Of a stretch of DNA of 52,221 nt, positions 19,701 to 28,333 are shown piece after piece; the first letter of the stretch is position 1; each line of letters begins with the position of its first letter. The translations under genes were made by a program, and so were the position numbers. The notes under the pieces were generated by a model. It did no database searches. It was given only the letters and a program-made list of their open reading frames with translations, and was not told the origin of the DNA. The stretch comes from a virus, in IMG/VR virus record IMGVR_UViG_3300032116_020335, positions 1 to 52,221 of that record; one strand, 5' to 3'.

Positions 19701-22700
19701 CCCTCATAATAATAATATGTATTTGGTATTAATGTAACATCATTTACAAAATAGAATAAATTTTTATCAATACTAAAGAATGGTGCGTAACTATTTGGTT
19801 GTGGATATGGTGCAACTCTAAGACTTGATGAACCACTTAATACAATACCAGCATCAAAATAATATGCTGCTGTATTATTTGTGTCCATTCCATAATCTGA
19901 AAGGTAATCAAATGTACCACTATTACCATTTGTAATAACATTTCCTGTATAAACGGTAAGACCTGTTGTGTATGTAATTCCTGATGAATCACCAAATAAT
20001 TTTAATGATGTTGTACTTGAATATTGGTTGGAATATTGTTCAGTACTTGATGTTAATATTGCAGCATCAATTTCTGTTGTAAATGGTGTTATATCACCCT
20101 CAAAATCATATAATACCGTACCACCTGAAATATATTCATATATTGTTTTAGTAGATGATGTTGATGCTGTTAAAACTAAAGAACTTAAACCTGAAAAAGT
20201 TTGTGCAGTTGTTGATGTTATTACTACATCTAGAATATCTGTTGTTATACCACTAATAGAACTTTCAAAATCAATATTACTTGAACTATTAAAGAAATAA
20301 GTATAACTTGTTGAATAACCTGTTAAATATGTAACTGAAAATAGTGGTTCAAGTGGTCTTAGTTGTAAAGAATAACTACCTGAATGTGTAAATGATGTAG
20401 TTGATGTAATAATTATATCATAAACATCACTTGTAACACCTGTTATTGTATTTTCAAATGTACCATTATCGCCATTTAAAAAATAATTTGTATTTCCTGA
20501 AACTTTGTATTGTTCAAATACAAAATCATCAAAAGTAAATTTATAGTCAATTGAAATTCCTGTTGGATTTACAAATTTAATTAATGGTAAATAACTTGTA
20601 TTACCTGTTATTGCTGATGGACTTAAAAACTCTAATCTTAAATCAGTCCAAGTTTGAGTAGGTGTTGTTGTTGTATATGTTAATGAAGATATAATTATAT
20701 TTTCAGAATCTAAACCACCTGAAAATGTTAAATAAACACCTTTAGTCTCTCCTGAATTATAACTATTATCATCATAAAATTTACCTTTATATACATATTT
20801 TCTATCAGGGATAATATTTACAGGATTAAAAATTAATAAATTATCACCTGTTGCGCTAAATGTAAAACCTGATGTGGAAACAATATTTTCAATAATTGCA
20901 GGTGAATATTCAATTATTGATATATCATCAAAATAAAACTTATAGTCATTAACTAAATCAAAAATATAGTCTACTTTAATTGATGGAATATAATTTGTAA
21001 TACCTGTAAATGCTGATGGAGTTGTAAACTCTAAATATAAATCAACCCATTTTCTTTTTTCAATTGTATTATTGTATGTAATTGATGTTAATTCTGTATT
21101 TTCAGGGTCTAAACCACCTTGGAAACTTAAAAATACTGATTTGTTAGTGCCTGAAAAACTATTATCATCATAAAACTTAGCAGTATATACATATCTACAA
21201 TTTGGATTAACTGTTATACCTGTTGTACCAAATATTGGTGTTGGTAAAGTATTAATTAATAGTAAATTGTTAGTATCGGATGTATATGATATTGTGGATG
21301 CACTAGAATTACTTAATTTTAAAGTTGTTGAACATTGATAAGGATGGTCAGCACTTATTTCAACTAAACCATTAATAACTTCAGTAGTAACATTTCCAGC
21401 TTGGTAAATATCATTAATTAAATTTGTGCTTGCGCTAAAAGTTGTTGAACTAATTACCGTTGTCGGTTTAACATTCATTAATAATTTTGAATTATCCTGG
21501 GATAAAACTGTAGTAAACAAATTATAAAGAACATCAGTAGTAATACCTGTTATAGATGCTTGTAGATTATTTGTATCTCCATACTCTATTTGGCTAGTTC
21601 CACCTGTTAATTGAACATCATATTCATCAAATATAAAGTTGTCAAAATATAATTCGTAAAATCTTGTTGCTGCTGTAATATCTTCTACTTTTACAACAGG
21701 TGTATAAGCTGTTAGCCCTGTAATAACTTGTGGAGTTTGAAATTCTAAACTCAAATCAATCCAAGTTTGTGGTAAATCTTCTGTTGTTAAATATGTAGAT
21801 GCTGTTATTACGGTAATTTCAGAATCTAACCCTTCTAAAAATCCAAGATAAATGTCATTAATATAACAATTAAAACTATCATGGTCATATATTTTAGCAG
21901 AATATATATATCTTTTATTTGGTTGTATTGAAATTGGTTGTGTAAACTTCAATAAATTATTAGTTATTGAACTAAATGTTGATGCTGTGTAGTCATTGTA
22001 AGTTAATAACAATGAACCACTTCCTGAATAAACTTCTGTTGAACTGCTTAATAATAAGCTATTTACGACATCTGTACTTACATTATTAATAGCTGTTTCA
22101 AAAGTACCAAAATCACCATCGTTGAATAGTGTTTGTCCTGTTACTAATGTATAACTATATCCGCTTAAATTTTCAATACTATAACCACTTTGATAAATAA
22201 ATTCTCTACCTGTAATAATATTTTCGGTTACAGTTGCTGATGAAAATGCATCAACATAAGAGTGTTTTAATCCCCAAGTTCCACCACCCCAATTTATTGT
22301 GAATGGTATACCTATTTGTTTATCTGCGTCAATACTTAAAGGTCTTAACCAAAAGAATTCTTCAGTATTATCAACTTCATGAAATAATTTACCGTTTACA
22401 AAGATTTTAAAGAAACCATCTCTTCTTGGAACACAATCAATTAAATTATCACCTTCATAATCTTTGATTTTTCTACAATATCTAAATGTTGTAACAATAT
22501 TTGTCCAACCTGTAGTTTCTATTGGATTATCAGTTTTATATTCAGCAGTAAAGCCAGATGTAATTAAATATCTTAATGATATTGTCTTATCATTATTAAA
22601 TTTTAAACCTGCTGCATTATATTCAACATCGTTAAAATAATTATTTATATCATAACTAATTTTTGATGTATCATCATTTGCACCTGAAAATGCAATGTTA

Positions 22701-23215
22701 AACTTATTTTCAGATTTAGCACCTAAATATAAAAAGAAGCCATCTGTAAATGATTGTATATTATCAAATGTATCTTGGTCAATATATAACCAAGTATCTA
22801 TTGTAAAACCATTATCAGTTCTATATTTTGAAAGTTGGTAGTATTTATCATGTAATTTAAAATATGTACTTAAATAACCACCCGATAAAGCAAAAGAATT
22901 TCCTTCATCGCCTGTATTTAATGACACTTGTGGAAATGTTGTATTCCCTTCCGAATCATTATAACCTAATCTTTGAAGGATTAAGTTTCTATCTCTTTTT
23001 GTAAAAGTTTTTGTTTGTGTTAAAGATGTTGCAAGACCAAAATCGTACATTGTTTGACCATATCCTGTTAAAGTCAGGTCGGACAAAATATAATTTTCCC
23101 AAAATGTTAAACTAGTTACAGAAAATCCTGCATTATTGTCAAATGACTTTATATTTGAAATATCAAAATCAAATATAATGTTATCTTTGGTAAGTCCTGT
23201 ATTATTGAATATCAT
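16766..23215 (-). CDS. Giant modular adhesin with nine carbohydrate-binding-like repeats (2149 aa)
   Basis: The first ~330 residues look like a LamG/concanavalin-type domain (NGFTIDTWLYIDQ, GWTNIVTTFRY, GFFKIFVNGKLFHEVDN). After that come nine copies of a beta-sandwich-like module ending in F-x-F-D-D/N-x-x-x-x-E/N-Y, at about residues 527, 765, 895, 1313, 1443, 1568, 1815, 1940 and 2072. Each copy contains Y-x-x-x-x-K-F-Y-D-D-N-S, LDxE, a TYTTTTSxxTWxDL strand and a TPSxITGxTSY turn. This resembles a carbohydrate-binding-module fold. The end (IQRLRMYDIDLGFPEI) resembles the closing strand of the LamG domain, suggesting the repeats are inserted into one sandwich. A large surface adhesin is the likely role. 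The sequence shows no catalytic motif. Confidence 0.8.
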   Translation of the reverse strand: MIFNNTGLTKDNIIFDFDISNIKSFDNNAGFSVTSLTFWENYILSDLTLTGYGQTMYDFGLATSLTQTKTFTKRDRNLILQRLGYNDSEGNTTFPQVSLNTGDEGNSFALSGGYLSTYFKLHDKYYQLSKYRTDNGFTIDTWLYIDQDTFDNIQSFTDGFFLYLGAKSENKFNIAFSGANDDTSKISYDINNYFNDVEYNAAGLKFNNDKTISLRYLITSGFTAEYKTDNPIETTGWTNIVTTFRYCRKIKDYEGDNLIDCVPRRDGFFKIFVNGKLFHEVDNTEEFFWLRPLSIDADKQIGIPFTINWGGGTWGLKHSYVDAFSSATVTENIITGREFIYQSGYSIENLSGYSYTLVTGQTLFNDGDFGTFETAINNVSTDVVNSLLLSSSTEVYSGSGSLLLTYNDYTASTFSSITNNLLKFTQPISIQPNKRYIYSAKIYDHDSFNCYINDIYLGFLEGLDSEITVITASTYLTTEDLPQTWIDLSLEFQTPQVITGLTAYTPVVKVEDITAATRFYELYFDNFIFDEYDVQLTGGTSQIEYGDTNNLQASITGITTDVLYNLFTTVLSQDNSKLLMNVKPTTVISSTTFSASTNLINDIYQAGNVTTEVINGLVEISADHPYQCSTTLKLSNSSASTISYTSDTNNLLLINTLPTPIFGTTGITVNPNCRYVYTAKFYDDNSFSGTNKSVFLSFQGGLDPENTELTSITYNNTIEKRKWVDLYLEFTTPSAFTGITNYIPSIKVDYIFDLVNDYKFYFDDISIIEYSPAIIENIVSTSGFTFSATGDNLLIFNPVNIIPDRKYVYKGKFYDDNSYNSGETKGVYLTFSGGLDSENIIISSLTYTTTTPTQTWTDLRLEFLSPSAITGNTSYLPLIKFVNPTGISIDYKFTFDDFVFEQYKVSGNTNYFLNGDNGTFENTITGVTSDVYDIIITSTTSFTHSGSYSLQLRPLEPLFSVTYLTGYSTSYTYFFNSSSNIDFESSISGITTDILDVVITSTTAQTFSGLSSLVLTASTSSTKTIYEYISGGTVLYDFEGDITPFTTEIDAAILTSSTEQYSNQYSSTTSLKLFGDSSGITYTTGLTVYTGNVITNGNSGTFDYLSDYGMDTNNTAAYYFDAGIVLSGSSSLRVAPYPQPNSYAPFFSIDKNLFYFVNDVTLIPNTYYYYEGYFYNYTATSETTFVTAYTGTNASGNVINISAYTQNIAQTWTGSNRGVYLDTIPALDPEILILSAETYTSTTSANTWTKLTYVFKTPSAMTGNTTYKFSTSIDYENDLTEPSVTNFIFTGGTSGESVTSLTINNIGYNFFFDNYYLSYETIDTYSSFTLSSTTDVLVKFSSFTITTDTKYFLNTQFYDDNSYLTGQDKGVILELSGGLDSENIIISSLTYTTTTSSQTWVDLSLSFTTPSALTGSTSYIPIAKLYNKSGISSSYKFYFDNFSITNYPLTPFTSFTFSSLTNSLLTLSALTPEVNKKYIISAKFFDDNSYNTGETKGVYIGFLPSLDSEHTVVSSLTYTTTTSSGVWNDLKIEFNTPTQITGVTSYTPYVFIDNPTGINQNYKFYFDEIYTEDYNLLPVLALTGFSYVFSSAITKTFESSIENVSSETINALLEVSTEQYFSGNSSLRLALPSLVITQYTSNTLTINDGNFGEFEDSGHTIGITTGITIDLVDGTLEAIPFSEVGNPSAFILNIRNNDFTGNTFNSPTNTIFTLTDPKPINPSKVYIIESRFNDFFSFVGTYKYVEINFLNLDSENEVLGKTAYTSSDSFNTWYTLRTEIKTPSIITGSTAYTLGATVDFGDCFPSVYSFRFDDFKLYEQDIVTGLTYSSVTDNIFKFEDININPAKKYTLSTKFYDDNSYLSGESKSIYFDFEPSLSGENLIITSITYNDSVSSNTWLDLSIEFTTPEVISSYTIYTPVIKAGNITAITENYKFFIDNYSFSEYNLIPDTISSSTATTFSSLTNNLLIFENALEVKPNKKYVLEGYFYDDNGYYSNTEKGIYFDFINPLSSEIEVLTTTTYNTNSSANTWTYLSIDFVTPNEISGYTSYTPVVKFENAENITSYYNFYFDDITFREYDVVYLTGTTSYTISTEILYNRGIKSVIEDNFDGSFYGKIQRLRMYDIDLGFPEIKKNYNYFSDRYGFRKLK
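16980..22160 (-). repeat. Nine divergent ~125-250-residue module repeats in the giant adhesin
   Basis: The repeated segments are marked by the F-x-F-D-D/N motif (coding copies near 16990, 17395, 17770, 18510, 18890, 19275, 20530, 20920 and 21630). A tenth copy is present in the separate 662-aa protein near 49215-49740. Divergence differs between pairs: those near 18510, 18890, 20530 and 20920 look closest. Expansion by unequal recombination is inferred. Confidence 0.75.
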
Positions 23216-23226
23216 TCTATTTTATA

Positions 23227-23235
23227 TATAAATAG
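23227..23235 (-). promoter_or_regulatory. CTATTTATA element before the 2149-aa adhesin gene
   Basis: In the 53-base gap after gp46 the minus strand reads TTCTATTTATATATAAAATAGA and then ATG. The CTATTTATA core recurs before other genes here. This copy also has partial dyad symmetry (TCTATTT/AAATAGA). It is a good candidate late promoter because it starts the run of adhesin genes. Confidence 0.45.
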
Positions 23236-23268
23236 AAAAATATTCAAAAAATGACGTAAGTATTTTAT

Positions 23269-25839
23269 TTAATTTTTTAATTCTATGAAAGAATTTCCAT
23301 TTTCATCTTTATCAACCATAATAAGATAATCTGGATTAATTATATCACCATATGCATGCTCAATAATTAAGATTTTATCAATATCTTGTTTAACTTTATT
23401 CATAAGATTTATAAAGTTAATTGCATTTCTTTCAGAGAGTTTACCAAACAGTTCATCAAGTAAAAGAATGTTCGGTCTTGACCTATTATTCATAAATCTT
23501 AATGCAAGTCTAAGGCAAATACAAGCAAATACTCTTTCCATTCCTGAACCTGAAATAACATTCTGAATAATTTCAGGAGTATCTTTTTTTGACATTTGAA
23601 AAAAGAGTTCGTTATCAAAGAATACATTAAAATCAATATCTTCAGTATATCCTTGAAGATACATATTTACTTTTGGAATTAATTTTTTTAATAATGTGCT
23701 TGGAATACCTTCTCTGTGAATACAATTCTGATATTCTTCTCTGATTAACTCTTGTCTTTGTTGTTCTAAATATTTTGTAATTGTATCTTTATAGTTTTTG
23801 ATTTCATTTTCAGCAAATTCAATTTTATATTTAAAATCATTTACTTCTTTTTTTAATGATTCTTTATCATCTTTAAATTCATTTACCTTTGTTTTGTATG
23901 TATCAATTTTTGATTGAATCTTTTTATTTTCTTCAATATAAACTATATTGATATCATATCTTTTTAAGATATCATTTTTTTGAGAGATTTTTAAGTCAAT
24001 ATTTTCAATATGCATTGGAATATTATCATATTCCTGTTTGAATTTATTTCTTTTTTCAATCTCTTTAATAATTAATTCAATTTTTGTAATCTTTTCCTTT
24101 ACTTTCGTAATTGAAACACTTTCTTTTTTAATATCATCCTCAAAATTCTTTATTAATGATTTTTTACTTTCAATCATTAATTCTTTATCTTTGTTTTCTT
24201 CTTTATATTTATCAATATTTTTATTGATTGACTTAATATCTAATTCATATTTCTTTTTGAAAGTTTCTTTTTTAATATCATTCTGAATTTTTTGAATGTC
24301 TTCTTTTAATTTATCAACCTTTACCCTAATTGATGCAATTGCATCTTTATCTTTTAAACGATTACAACTTGGACAAACTTTACTGTCTTCTAATAAAGAA
24401 ATTTCTCTTTCAATTAAATCAATTTGTCTTTCTAAGGCAAGTCTATCATTATCAATTTGAGAATCAATTTTTGATAATGCTATATTATCTTTATGTATAT
24501 ACCCATTTATAACGGCAATATCATTTGTTATAATATTAATTTCTTTATTTAAGTCTTTTATTTGGTCATTTTTAGAAATTAACCAACCATTAAATGAATT
24601 TGATTTTTCCTTTAAAGAGTTATAAAGTTCTTCATCCAAAACAAACTTATTAAGTTCTTCAATTTGTTTTAAAAGGTCTTTCTGTGACCTTTTCTTTTCT
24701 TCTTTATCATCAATAAGTTTATTAATTTCAGATTTAACATTATTAATGTTAAGATTGATTAATTGGTTATCAATTGATTTTAATGTTTTAATCGTATTTT
24801 CAACATGTGTTTCCCCATTTGAAATTCTTTCATTTAGAACATTAATTTTATCTTCTCTATCAATTATATTATTTTCCCAATCTTCAATATAGACTTTTGC
24901 ATCCTCAATAAGTTGATTATATCTATCAACAGAAATATTTAAAAGACTTTCTTTTTTATATTCATTTTTCTTATATATTTTGAATACTTCAAGTTTCTTT
25001 TCAAATATATCAAGACCTGTATCTCTTAGAATTGAGTCTAAGAATTTTGCATGGTCAGTTGTAAGAATATCATTTAAAGTATCAGCATTAATTAAGGATT
25101 TTGTGATAAATTCATCAAAATCCCCAATTGAATGTTCAATTAATCTTTGAGTATTAGTTTTATCTTGTTCTGAAAGATTATTTTCATCAATAATCTCACC
25201 ATTTGAGTCTAATTTATTGAAATAAGTCTTTGTTGAACAAGAAGTGATGTCTGTATGTGTTTTATCCCATTTTCTTTCAGTCCTTCTTCTAATTGCATAG
25301 TCTTCACCATTAATTTCAATGATTAACTGAACTTCTGAATAATCTTTTTTGTTATTGTTGTTGATAAATTTATTATCTCTGTTCTTCTCTTTTTTGAGAG
25401 TATCAAAGGTAGTACCATAAAGACCATATGTAATAGAGTTTAAAATATTTGAATTATGAACTGCAATATTGTTAGCATAATATTCACCAATACCTTCAAC
25501 TTGAATATCTACTAGGTCAATAGTTGTATGTGGGCATGTTGAAATTCTAAAAATATTTTCAATTCCATCTTTAGTTTTGACTTTAATGAAAGGACATTCT
25601 TTTCCAATTTCATCAAATGATTTAAAAAGACCTAAATCTGTTCTAATAAGATGGTCTTTAGATATTGATAATCGTTTTCCTTTTTCCGTTTCTAGTGTCC
25701 AAAATTGAGAATCCTTTGATGTGATATCATAGGCAAGAATTTTTGAATACCCACATGGGGTTTCAACCTCAATATTTAATTCAGGAAGTAAATCCTTTAA
25801 AAATCTAAGATTTTCAATCTTTATTTGTTTCTCTGTCAT
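23269..25839 (-). CDS. 46: Intein C-fragment fused to gp46 (Rad50-like) C-terminal part
   Basis: Residues 1-129 are an intein C-fragment; residue 130 (Ser) starts the gp46 extein. The extein lacks the first ~38 residues of an SbcC/Rad50 protein. It opens with NILNSITYGLYG, which normally follows the Walker A Ser. It has a long coiled coil, a CPSC zinc hook (near 24365-24376), the ISGSGMERVF signature and a Walker B, NILLLDELFGKL (near 23460). In T4 the gp46/gp47 complex resects DNA ends for recombination-dependent replication. A start at ATG 25839 is preferred to an upstream TTG at 25863. It overlaps the HAD-like gene by 26 bases. Alone this protein cannot bind ATP, because its P-loop is completed only by trans-splicing with the gp47 reading frame. 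Confidence 0.92.
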   Translation of the reverse strand: MTEKQIKIENLRFLKDLLPELNIEVETPCGYSKILAYDITSKDSQFWTLETEKGKRLSISKDHLIRTDLGLFKSFDEIGKECPFIKVKTKDGIENIFRISTCPHTTIDLVDIQVEGIGEYYANNIAVHNSNILNSITYGLYGTTFDTLKKEKNRDNKFINNNNKKDYSEVQLIIEINGEDYAIRRRTERKWDKTHTDITSCSTKTYFNKLDSNGEIIDENNLSEQDKTNTQRLIEHSIGDFDEFITKSLINADTLNDILTTDHAKFLDSILRDTGLDIFEKKLEVFKIYKKNEYKKESLLNISVDRYNQLIEDAKVYIEDWENNIIDREDKINVLNERISNGETHVENTIKTLKSIDNQLINLNINNVKSEINKLIDDKEEKKRSQKDLLKQIEELNKFVLDEELYNSLKEKSNSFNGWLISKNDQIKDLNKEINIITNDIAVINGYIHKDNIALSKIDSQIDNDRLALERQIDLIEREISLLEDSKVCPSCNRLKDKDAIASIRVKVDKLKEDIQKIQNDIKKETFKKKYELDIKSINKNIDKYKEENKDKELMIESKKSLIKNFEDDIKKESVSITKVKEKITKIELIIKEIEKRNKFKQEYDNIPMHIENIDLKISQKNDILKRYDINIVYIEENKKIQSKIDTYKTKVNEFKDDKESLKKEVNDFKYKIEFAENEIKNYKDTITKYLEQQRQELIREEYQNCIHREGIPSTLLKKLIPKVNMYLQGYTEDIDFNVFFDNELFFQMSKKDTPEIIQNVISGSGMERVFACICLRLALRFMNNRSRPNILLLDELFGKLSERNAINFINLMNKVKQDIDKILIIEHAYGDIINPDYLIMVDKDENGNSFIELKN
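25453..25839 (-). other. Split-intein C-fragment (129 residues)
   Basis: The fragment contains a VETPCGYSKI strand, a block B-like LSISKDHL (Ser-x-x-Asp-His), a block F-like TIDLVDIQVEGIGEYYANN, and block G AVHN followed by Ser+1. Asn129 and the Ser at 25450-25452 provide the splicing residues. There is no homing-endonuclease domain. Long C-fragments with short N-fragments are the 'atypical' split-intein architecture known from environmental phage genes. Confidence 0.92.
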
Positions 25840-26389
25840 TTTCAAGTAAAGGAAAAATTTCAATAATATTTGTCACCCTATTGTTATAATTCTCATGTTT
25901 CTTTTCAGGGTCAAAAAGAATAATTTTAGTATTTTTAAACTCTAATTCAGATAATTTTGGATTAGCAGTTAATATATAATCAAAGTTTTCATTAACATAC
26001 TCATCAAATTTATTATAAAATCTTATTTGGTCAAAATAAAAACCTGCTGAAAAGTTTGATATATAAAAAGCTGTAAGATTTCTAAATTTGTGTCCTTCTC
26101 TTGATATCATTACTGTTTTATATCCATTTTCGGATAATTCGGGATAGATTTGATTTAAATGTGCAATCAATTCTTTTGATGGTAGTGTTGATTTAGCAAA
26201 TAACTCATAGGAGTATTGAAATAAAAAATCTTCTAATTCATCATTTTCAAAATGGAATGAAAGTAGAGGGTTAAAGGGGTCTATTGGATAACCTATAGAC
26301 CTATCAGCGTATTCAATCTGATAATATTGTTCAAATTTCTTTATGAAATCTCTTAAAATCCCATTCACTTCTATTGCAAAAGTCTTCAT
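25814..26389 (-). CDS. HAD-like protein with altered nucleophile motif (191 aa)
   Basis: The N-terminus FAIEVNGILRDF has the shape of the HAD/5'-nucleotidase motif I (hhhDxDGhhR), but both catalytic Asp positions are changed (Glu7, Asn9). Later, YKTVMISREGHKFRN resembles motif II (Ser/Thr after a strand), and KIILFDPEKKHENYNN resembles the motif III-IV region ('h-h-F-D-D/P'). The length fits a small HAD phosphatase (NT5C-like). It may be catalytically dead or use a different residue. The frame ends inside the start of the intein-gp46 gene (26-base overlap), so the two are co-transcribed from the divergent region at 26390-26449. The family assignment is tentative. Confidence 0.6.
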   Translation of the reverse strand: MKTFAIEVNGILRDFIKKFEQYYQIEYADRSIGYPIDPFNPLLSFHFENDELEDFLFQYSYELFAKSTLPSKELIAHLNQIYPELSENGYKTVMISREGHKFRNLTAFYISNFSAGFYFDQIRFYNKFDEYVNENFDYILTANPKLSELEFKNTKIILFDPEKKHENYNNRVTNIIEIFPLLENDRETNKD

Positions 26390-26405
26390 TTGTCTAAGTT
26401 TTGTA

Positions 26406-26413
26406 CAAATATA
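26406..26413 (-). promoter_or_regulatory. TATATTTG element, candidate Bacteroidota-type promoter (HAD-gp46 unit)
   Basis: In the 60-base divergent region, the minus strand carries TATATTTG, 16 bases before the ATG at 26389. It matches the Bacteroidota sigma-ABfr -7 box TAnnTTTG. I see no clear -33 TTTG box. The same octamer precedes the ssDNA-binding protein gene and the 317-aa glycosyltransferase gene. Confidence 0.45.
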
Positions 26414-26449
26414 TAAAAAATTATCGTATTTTAATTAAAATTTTTAAAA

Positions 26450-27535
26450 ATGAACAGACTAGAAAAATTAAAAGAATTATTTTCTAATATTGAAAGCAAT
26501 AACTTCAATATTTATCTGTATGTTCCTTCAATTCCTGAGAATGTTTATTCAATGGCAGTTGAAGAGATATACAACATTTGTTATCTATTAAGAAAAAATA
26601 GTTACAATGCGTTTCTCATTACAGGTGAAGATGAAAAAGAACCTGAATTTAAAATTCCAACTTATTTAAGGGAGGAATTAAGGTCATTACCACATCTTTC
26701 ACCAAAAAAAGATAATATTAATGTTACACCAAATGATATGATGATTGTTCCTGAGTTTTTTGTTAATGTAATGCACCAAATTTCAGAAGCAAAAATTCAA
26801 TGTGAAAAAATTGTTCTTTGTCAATCTCAAACATATATGCTTGATTCTCTTCCACCAAATCACACTTGGGCTGCATGGGGATTCAATACAATTCTAACAA
26901 CATCTGAGCAACTTAAAGAATTTATTCAAAGAAATTCAAGAGTTAATTACAATATTCAATCATATGAGATTGGGATTCCCGATTTTTTTAAACCTAAAAA
27001 AATTAAGAAACCAATTATTATGTATTTCTCAAGAGAAGATAATAATATTAAAAGATTATCTAAGATTTTCTTTATGAAATATCCTGAACTTTCTTGGGTA
27101 TTATTTGAAAGAGTTCAAGGTGCTGAACCATTTATTACGAGAGAACAACTTGCTGAAAAAATGGGTGAAATTCCTGTTCTGCTTTGGCTTGATAGAGATG
27201 CAGGATTTGGTACACTTCCACTTGAAGCTATGAAAAGTGGTGCTGTGGTTGTTGGTTTGATTCCTGAAATTGAAAAAGATTATACAAAAGTTGATGATAC
27301 ATCTGTTTGGTCAAATTCACTTGAAGTTCTTGCTGAACAACTTGGTGTTGTTATTAAAGAATGGATGGTTGATAATATACCAGATAATGTTTATCAAAAC
27401 ATGAAAAATGTTTCTGAAAAATATAGTCTTGAAAACAATGAAAAAACATTAATTTCTGCTTTTTCAAATATTATTGAAACCAGAAAAACCTTAATTAAAA
27501 ATGCAATAGAAAATACAAATGAAGATGAGCAATAA
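26450..27535 (+). CDS. GT-B-type glycosyltransferase (361 aa)
   Basis: The C-terminal half carries AGFGTLPLEAMKSGAVVVG (around residues 246-264), the donor-binding E-x-x-A-x-x-x-G region of GT4-like GT-B enzymes. The N-terminal half is Rossmann-like (NDMMIVPEFFVNV, KIVLCQSQTYML). The protein is partly homologous to the 317-aa glycosyltransferase at 40730-41683, sharing the IPE.F..., VLxQSxxY and FGTLPLEAM segments. It is the first gene of a plus-strand unit and overlaps the next glycosyltransferase by 17 bases. Substrate is unknown; it may act with the minus-strand sugar cassette. The start ATG is preceded by an A/T-only leader. Confidence 0.75.
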   Translation: MNRLEKLKELFSNIESNNFNIYLYVPSIPENVYSMAVEEIYNICYLLRKNSYNAFLITGEDEKEPEFKIPTYLREELRSLPHLSPKKDNINVTPNDMMIVPEFFVNVMHQISEAKIQCEKIVLCQSQTYMLDSLPPNHTWAAWGFNTILTTSEQLKEFIQRNSRVNYNIQSYEIGIPDFFKPKKIKKPIIMYFSREDNNIKRLSKIFFMKYPELSWVLFERVQGAEPFITREQLAEKMGEIPVLLWLDRDAGFGTLPLEAMKSGAVVVGLIPEIEKDYTKVDDTSVWSNSLEVLAEQLGVVIKEWMVDNIPDNVYQNMKNVSEKYSLENNEKTLISAFSNIIETRKTLIKNAIENTNEDEQ

Positions 27536-28331
27536 ATTAGATTTAACAGTAATTATTCCAGTTAATAAATTGGAAAATGATTTAGACAAAGAATTGTTTG
27601 GTGTAACAATTGATTCTATTTTTAACCAAAATGCTAAAATTACACCAAAGGAAGTTATTTTGATTACTAATACAGAAACAAATAAATTGATTGACTTATC
27701 AAAATATAGTGATATCAATGTAATAATTAATGATGAAACATCAAATAACTATCAAAGTCAAATTAATAAAGCGGTAAATGAAGTTAAAACAACATTTTTC
27801 ATGATTTTAGATGGAGATGATGAATTAACACCACTTTATTTTAAAAATCTATCAGACCATATGGATGAAATGCCAAATGTTGATATGTTTTTACCAATTA
27901 TTGCTGATGTTACATTAGATAAAAAAATTCATCGCTATATTAATGAAATTAATTGGGCAAAAGATGTAACAAATGATAGGCATGGTTATTTGGTTATGGA
28001 AACATTGATGAATTACAATCTTGTTTCAATTAATGGTGCTGTAATTAAAAAAGAGAAATTTGAAGAAGCAGGTGGACTGAAAGAATCAATGAGATTAAGT
28101 TTTGTTTATGAATTCTTAATGCGTTTTACAAACATTGATGGTATTACTTACACTATTCCTAAAATTGGTTATTTAAGAAAAATTGGTAGAGAAAATAGTT
28201 ATCTAACTGAAATTAGTCAAATGGATGGTGATGAGGTAGCTTTTTGGTGGAACTTAGCCAAGAAAGAATATGTTTGGCCTCATGATAGAAATAAAACTTA
28301 TGTAAAGAAGCAAGAAGCACCTATTATTTAA
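27519..28331 (+). CDS. GT2-like glycosyltransferase (270 aa)
   Basis: The N-terminus LTVIIPVNK resembles the start of GT-A family 2 enzymes. An ILDGDDEL motif (about residues 97-103) gives the metal-binding DxD. A later GGLKESMRLSFVYEFLMRF segment corresponds to the 'G-G-F-x-E/D-x-x-x-x-x-E-D' acceptor region of GT2. An alternative start two codons downstream (27525) would shorten the overlap with the upstream gene from 17 to 11 bases. It ends two bases before the sigma-factor gene, so it is co-transcribed with it. Donor and acceptor sugars cannot be told from sequence. Confidence 0.75.
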   Translation: MKMSNKLDLTVIIPVNKLENDLDKELFGVTIDSIFNQNAKITPKEVILITNTETNKLIDLSKYSDINVIINDETSNNYQSQINKAVNEVKTTFFMILDGDDELTPLYFKNLSDHMDEMPNVDMFLPIIADVTLDKKIHRYINEINWAKDVTNDRHGYLVMETLMNYNLVSINGAVIKKEKFEEAGGLKESMRLSFVYEFLMRFTNIDGITYTIPKIGYLRKIGRENSYLTEISQMDGDEVAFWWNLAKKEYVWPHDRNKTYVKKQEAPII

Positions 28332-28333
28332 TA

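Noticed and set aside
25453-25839. Reading the start of the gp46 frame as an endonuclease or hedgehog-like autoprocessing domain
   Set aside because: It is too short for an endonuclease. The matching N-fragment with Cys1 exactly at the P-loop junction makes the split intein the simpler reading.
25840-25863. TTG start eight codons upstream of the intein-gp46 ATG
   Set aside because: It would lie deeper in the upstream gene and adds MKFFLYLK, which has no counterpart in intein C-fragments. The ATG at 25839 is the natural start.
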